A program made the translations under genes and the position numbers. Shown one piece after another: positions 5,902-8,033 of a stretch of DNA of 8,033 nucleotides. Position 1 is the stretch's first letter. The number at the start of each line of letters is the position of its first letter. The stretch comes from Bacteroidota bacterium (lineage in GTDB: Bacteria > Bacteroidota > Ignavibacteria > UBA10030 > UBA8401), in the NCBI GenBank assembly GCA_030824295.1, contig JAVBYA010000386.1, forward strand, positions 1 through 8,033, read 5' to 3'. Under the pieces are notes generated by a model. That model saw only the letters and a program-made list of their open reading frames with translations. It ran no database searches and was not told the origin of the DNA.

Positions 5902-6462
5902 TTATCTTTTCCGAATATAGTGAAACGCAACGACGCCGGAAGAGAATGTCCGTGTTCCGGCGAGTGTGAAATCGAGCCGCTTCTCCTGGTCGACGAACAG
6001 CCGCTTCCCTTCGGGACAGATGAGCGGATGAACGACCAGCCAGAATTCATCGATCAGATCGTGCTGCAGCAACTCTTGAAACATCATGATACTGTCGACC
6101 GAGATATTCTTGCCCGGCTGCTTCTTCAGCGCGATCACTTCCTCAACGATGTTCCCGCGGACGATCCTCGTGTCGCCCCATTCCGCGTTCTGTATGGTCT
6201 TGGAAAGGACGATCTTCGGTAATGCGTTGTACCTGCGCGCAAAATCGACCTCGCCCTGTGTTGCATTGGGATCGTCGGGAACGGCAGGCCAGTATCCTGC
6301 CATCATCTCGTACATGATACGGCCGAACAGCAGGATGCCGACATCGTCCATCAGACCGGCGAAGAATTCATGCGCGTCATTGTCCGCGGTCATCACGGTA
6401 TGATCGGTGTAACCGTCGAGTGTCATGTTGATCGCGAAGGTCACTTTCCGCTGATCGTTCAT
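5902..6462 (-). CDS. Dihydrofolate reductase-like (RibD C-terminal domain) protein with altered nucleotide loop
   Basis: A 186-residue paralogue of the neighbouring DHFR-like protein. Shared marks are TFAINMTLDGYTD (8-20), ILLFGRIMYEMMAGYWP (43-59), KIVLSKTI (83-90), and LLQHDLIDEFWLVVHPL (131-147), followed by a short C-terminal strand pair (FSSGVVAFHYI). At the position where the sister protein has YVFGSADL, this one reads ISVDSIMMF (120-128): the expected loop glycine is Asp123. As Gly there normally lies close to the cofactor phosphates in this fold, cofactor use may differ or be lost; this is inference from two sequences. The VLGAGTPLF segment of the sister is also replaced by ICPEGKRLF. 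The ATG at 6462 has GGAG 8 nt upstream, inside the end of the third DGPF gene, whose stop is 4 nt away, so translation is probably coupled. Likely cytoplasmic; substrate unknown. Confidence 0.87.
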   Translation of the reverse strand: MNDQRKVTFAINMTLDGYTDHTVMTADNDAHEFFAGLMDDVGILLFGRIMYEMMAGYWPAVPDDPNATQGEVDFARRYNALPKIVLSKTIQNAEWGDTRIVRGNIVEEVIALKKQPGKNISVDSIMMFQELLQHDLIDEFWLVVHPLICPEGKRLFVDQEKRLDFTLAGTRTFSSGVVAFHYIRKR

Positions 6463-6466
6463 TGTG

Positions 6467-6874
6467 TCACTCCTTCTTCTGTGATGACATTGAATACTTC
6501 TCCTCCTCCTGGAACATGGCGTTCACCTGTTCGTTCGCCGGACGGATCTCCCATGTGCTTCCCATTCTGGATGACGGATGATGGGACATGAGCTGGATGG
6601 CGTGGTTCAGATCGCGCGCTTCCAGGATCATGATACCGCCGAGCTGTTCCTTGGTCTCGGCGTACGGTCCGTCCGTCACGACCGGTCCGCCGGCGGAGGG
6701 GCGGATGGTCGCCGCAGTCTGCGGTCCCTGCAGTGCTTCGCCGCCCGTGAAGTGACCGTTCTTCCGGAGCAGTGCATCGTAGGCGAAACAGTCCTCCATG
6801 AACTGCTTCTGTTGTTCGGCACTCTTGCCGGTCCATGCATCATCATTGTGATAGCCAAGGCAGATATATTTCAT
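6467..6874 (-). CDS. YCII-related DGPF-domain protein (third copy, DGPY variant)
   Basis: A 135-residue alpha/beta ferredoxin-like protein of the YCII-related/DGPF family. It starts MKYICLGYHND, has a helix with LLRKNGHFTGGEALQG (35-50), and then the signature VVTDGPYAETKEQLGG (65-80), with Tyr in place of the usual Phe, followed by LEARDLNHAIQLMSHHP (84-100) and EIRP (109-112). From residue 65 on it is strikingly like the second copy. The biochemical role of DGPF proteins is not established; the YciI relatives are thought to be small dimeric enzymes with a His-Asp pair. The ATG at 6874 has only a modest GGAAGAG ribosome binding site. It is separated from the second copy by 101 nt, the longest gap inside this end of the run, but is only 4 nt from the DHFR-like gene. 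Confidence 0.9.
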   Translation of the reverse strand: MKYICLGYHNDDAWTGKSAEQQKQFMEDCFAYDALLRKNGHFTGGEALQGPQTAATIRPSAGGPVVTDGPYAETKEQLGGIMILEARDLNHAIQLMSHHPSSRMGSTWEIRPANEQVNAMFQEEEKYSMSSQKKE

Positions 6875-6975
6875 AATTATCTCTTCCGTATTGAAATGGT
6901 TCGTTACATTCTTCCATGAATGATCTGTACAAGATTTTATTTTCTCCTGATCAACATCGTCCGGTCACAAATATT

Positions 6976-7365
6976 TTATTTCTTCTCTCCCAGTACATCA
7001 TATCTCCCCTCTTCCCGCAGTTCCTGTTCAATCGGCCGTACTTCGATGCTGCCAAACCGGGCCGACGGCCATCGCGAGGCAATATGAACCGCCTCGTTCA
7101 GATCCTTTGCGTCGATCAAAAAGAAACCTCCGAGCGTTTCTTTCGTTTCGGTGAAGGGTCCGTCCGTAACGGAAATGCTGCCCTTTCGGACACGCACGGT
7201 CGCTGCACTGCGAACACTTTGCAGCGCTTCTGCGCTGATAAGCGTGCCGCGCTGCTGCAGTTCTTCGACATAGTTCAATGTCTCGCTGCGAAGGATATCC
7301 CATTCATCCTTTGTAAGAGCATTGAGGATGTTCTCCTCTTCGTACGCCATGCAAAGAAATTTCAT
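6976..7365 (-). CDS. YCII-related DGPF-domain protein (second copy)
   Basis: A 129-residue DGPF-family protein: MKFLCMAYEEENIL opening, a helix with VEELQQRGTLISAEALQS (33-50), SAATVRVRKGSISVTDGPFTETKETLGG (53-80) with DGPF at 68-71, then LIDAKDLNEAVHIASRWP (83-100), and EVRPI (108-112). The pattern DGPF-x-E-T/S-K-E-x-LGG is diagnostic. It shares this stretch and most of the following helix with the third copy and less with the first. DGPF genes are commonly linked to ECF sigma factors of the ECF42 group, and none is in the window. Start ATG 7365 has GGGAG about 7 nt upstream; the gap to the first copy is 36 nt. The 101-nt stretch after its stop is AT-rich and shows no terminator. Confidence 0.92.
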   Translation of the reverse strand: MKFLCMAYEEENILNALTKDEWDILRSETLNYVEELQQRGTLISAEALQSVRSAATVRVRKGSISVTDGPFTETKETLGGFFLIDAKDLNEAVHIASRWPSARFGSIEVRPIEQELREEGRYDVLGEKK

Positions 7366-7401
7366 TCGTTCTCCCGGTGGATCGTTTCGGGTTCAGAGTA
7401 T

Positions 7402-7836
7402 TTACATGCGGTGTTCCACTGCATCTTTTACAATTTTACTGTCTGCCGCTTTTTGAGCATCATCGGACCAATCGGTGATTTCAAATACCTGACGGATCTC
7501 AACGGTATCCCCTTCGGCTGCCGGGATCCGTTTGGCCCACTCGACCGCCTCCTCTTTGGATGCGAACTGCACCATCCAGTATCCGCCGAGCACCTCTTTG
7601 GATTCGATGAACGGTCCGTCGGTGACCGTCGGTCTGCCGCCGGAGTATGAAACGCGCGCACCCTTCTCGATGGGATGCAGTCCGTCCAGCGAGATCAGGT
7701 GTCCCGCTTTCGCTAATGCCTCGTTGAACTTCATCATCTGCTCCACGGCATCGGCGGGCGGGGTGAAATCGCCGGCGACCCGTTTCTCTTTCCCTCCCTG
7801 GTACACACCGGGGATCATGATCATCATGAATCGCAT
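7402..7836 (-). CDS. YCII-related DGPF-domain protein (first copy, head of the run)
   Basis: A 144-residue DGPF-family protein, the longest of the three. It opens MRFMMIMIPGVYQGG, continues with a helix (ADAVEQMMKFNEALAKAG, 28-45), SLDGLHPIEKGARVSY (49-64), and then the signature PTVTDGPFIESKEVLGGYW (69-87), with DGPF at 73-76. It ends with a helix EEAVEWAKRIP (95-105) and EIRQVFEITDW (113-123), plus an acidic/basic tail of about 20 residues not found in the other two. The IESKEVLGGYW version of the signature marks a different branch from copies two and three. The ATG at 7836 has AAAGG 7 nt upstream. It is the first gene after the structured non-coding right end, so any operon promoter should lie between it and about 7915. 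Confidence 0.92.
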   Translation of the reverse strand: MRFMMIMIPGVYQGGKEKRVAGDFTPPADAVEQMMKFNEALAKAGHLISLDGLHPIEKGARVSYSGGRPTVTDGPFIESKEVLGGYWMVQFASKEEAVEWAKRIPAAEGDTVEIRQVFEITDWSDDAQKAADSKIVKDAVEHRM

Positions 7837-7865
7837 TATCGTGCCTTTTTTGTTGTCGAAATAAG

Positions 7866-7877
7866 TCTGAATTCAGA
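7866..7877. promoter_or_regulatory. Perfect 12-bp palindrome, possible operator
   Basis: TCTGAATTCAGA is an exact palindrome centred about 35 nt before the first DGPF start codon, in the AT-rich region where the promoter should be. Its place and symmetry fit a binding site for a dimeric regulator. A single site of this size can also occur by chance. Confidence 0.35.
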
Positions 7878-7888
7878 ATTGTCCAAGA

Positions 7889-7910
7889 TAGTTTTTTATA
7901 CAAAAAACTA
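7889..7910. repeat. 9-bp inverted repeat with 4-base loop
   Basis: TAGTTTTTT (7889-7897) and AAAAAACTA (7902-7910) are exact reverse complements around ATAC. The stem is nearly all A-T, so it is weak as an RNA hairpin. It could act at DNA level as a symmetric binding site or bent DNA, or serve as a weak bidirectional terminator. Confidence 0.6.
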
Positions 7911-7915
7911 AATTT

Positions 7916-7945
7916 CTACTTTTCTTGACGGGGCAAGAAAAGTAG
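7916..7945. repeat. 12-bp perfect inverted repeat with 6-base loop
   Basis: CTACTTTTCTTG (7916-7927) and CAAGAAAAGTAG (7934-7945) are exact reverse complements around ACGGGG. The following CAAAAGAACCCCTTGCG and the whole arrangement resemble a widespread intergenic motif I recall from Bacteroidota-like genomes. The symmetry is certain; identity as a dispersed repeat is inference. Confidence 0.7.
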
Positions 7946-8003
7946 CAAAAGAACCCCTTGCGAAATTTAACGCGCGCGATGAATCCCGTTCGCTCATGCC
8001 CGT

Positions 8004-8024
8004 TGATGGCGCTGCGCGCCATCA
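8004..8024. repeat. 9-bp GC-rich inverted repeat with 3-base loop
   Basis: TGATGGCGC (8004-8012) and GCGCCATCA (8016-8024) pair exactly around TGC, forming a strong hairpin in RNA or single-stranded DNA. It follows the 12-bp inverted repeat by about 60 bases and seems part of the same block. On the plus strand the stem is followed by AAAA, and on the minus strand by ACGGGC, so it is not a typical terminator in either direction. Confidence 0.65.
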
Positions 8025-8033
8025 AAAGTCCCG

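Larger units (their letters stand above)
7837..8033. other. Non-coding right end: AT-rich upstream region joined to a GC-rich structured block
   Basis: No convincing gene is present in these 197 bases on either strand. The part nearest the first DGPF gene is very AT-rich (about 23% GC over 7861-7920 by count) and should hold the promoter and any operator. I find no convincing -35/-10 pair, although the minus strand has TATAAA within 7896-7901. From 7916 on the sequence becomes GC-rich with strong inverted repeats. It looks like a dispersed non-coding element of the kind found between genes in Bacteroidota-type genomes. That impression is from memory, and only one copy is in the window. Confidence 0.5.

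Noticed and set aside
4286..6975. Integron cassette array, suggested by small one-way genes of cassette-like families
   Set aside because: Most gaps are 4-36 nt, too short for attC sites. The 87- and 101-nt gaps show no paired GTTRRRY/RYYYAAC core sites, and no integrase is present.
6875..6975. Internal promoter or terminator in the 101-nt gap between the second and third DGPF genes
   Set aside because: The stretch is AT-rich, but I found neither a -35/-10 pair with 16-18-nt spacing nor a stem with a T-tract; only a 5-bp CATTC/GAATG symmetry.
6916..7650. Open frame of 244 codons on the plus strand across the DGPF genes
   Set aside because: It is antisense to two genes with clear DGPF signatures and ribosome binding sites, has no family-like motif and no Shine-Dalgarno sequence.

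Overview
This 8,033-base window is a dense bacterial chromosomal segment in which every gene I can support lies on the minus strand. I read 14 protein-coding genes (one cut by the left edge), one factor-independent terminator, one candidate -10 box, and a non-coding right end rich in inverted repeats. There are no RNA genes, transposases, integrases or CRISPR repeats. Coding DNA is roughly 55-60% GC by hand counts on sample lines. Shine-Dalgarno sequences of the AAGGAG type precede most genes, and TTG and GTG starts appear. The gene content (DGPF/YCII-related, SRPBCC/AHSA1, DHFR-like, DoxX-like and DUF1801 proteins) and the right-end motif remind me of environmental Bacteroidota/Chlorobiota/Ignavibacteria-type genomes. 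This is an impression only; no phylogenetic marker is present.

Layout in the direction of transcription (right to left). 7837-8033 is non-coding: a GC-rich block with a 9-bp hairpin, a 12-bp hairpin, then a very AT-rich stretch with a 9-bp hairpin and a perfect 12-bp palindrome just upstream of the first gene. Then come twelve small genes in one direction: three DGPF (YCII-related) paralogues, two DHFR/RibD-C-like reductases, a DUF3052-like protein, two SRPBCC proteins, an alpha/beta hydrolase, a DoxX-like membrane protein, a third SRPBCC protein and a DUF1801 protein. Most spacings are 4-36 nt. Two junctions are ATGA overlaps and one stop codon overlaps the next ribosome binding site, so a single operon, or two or three stacked transcripts, is likely. 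A 133-nt gap with a C-rich, G-poor transcript and a TATAAT box separates this run from a MATE efflux pump gene, which ends in a clear terminator. The 5' end of an LLM-class (luciferase-like) flavin oxidoreductase gene follows.

What it may do together. No gene here has a firmly assignable substrate. The mix (ligand-binding SRPBCC folds, pyridine-nucleotide reductase folds, a serine hydrolase, a DoxX-like membrane protein, a MATE exporter and a flavin monooxygenase-like protein) fits a small-molecule detoxification or stress-response locus, but that is inference. DGPF genes are known to accompany ECF sigma factor genes (the ECF42 group); no sigma factor gene is in this window, so the regulator may be just outside it or elsewhere. 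The most unusual points are the stacking of paralogues from three families in one operon, a DHFR-like copy with Asp at the expected nucleotide-loop Gly, two TTG starts that override apparent longer or shorter ORFs, and the structured right-end block.
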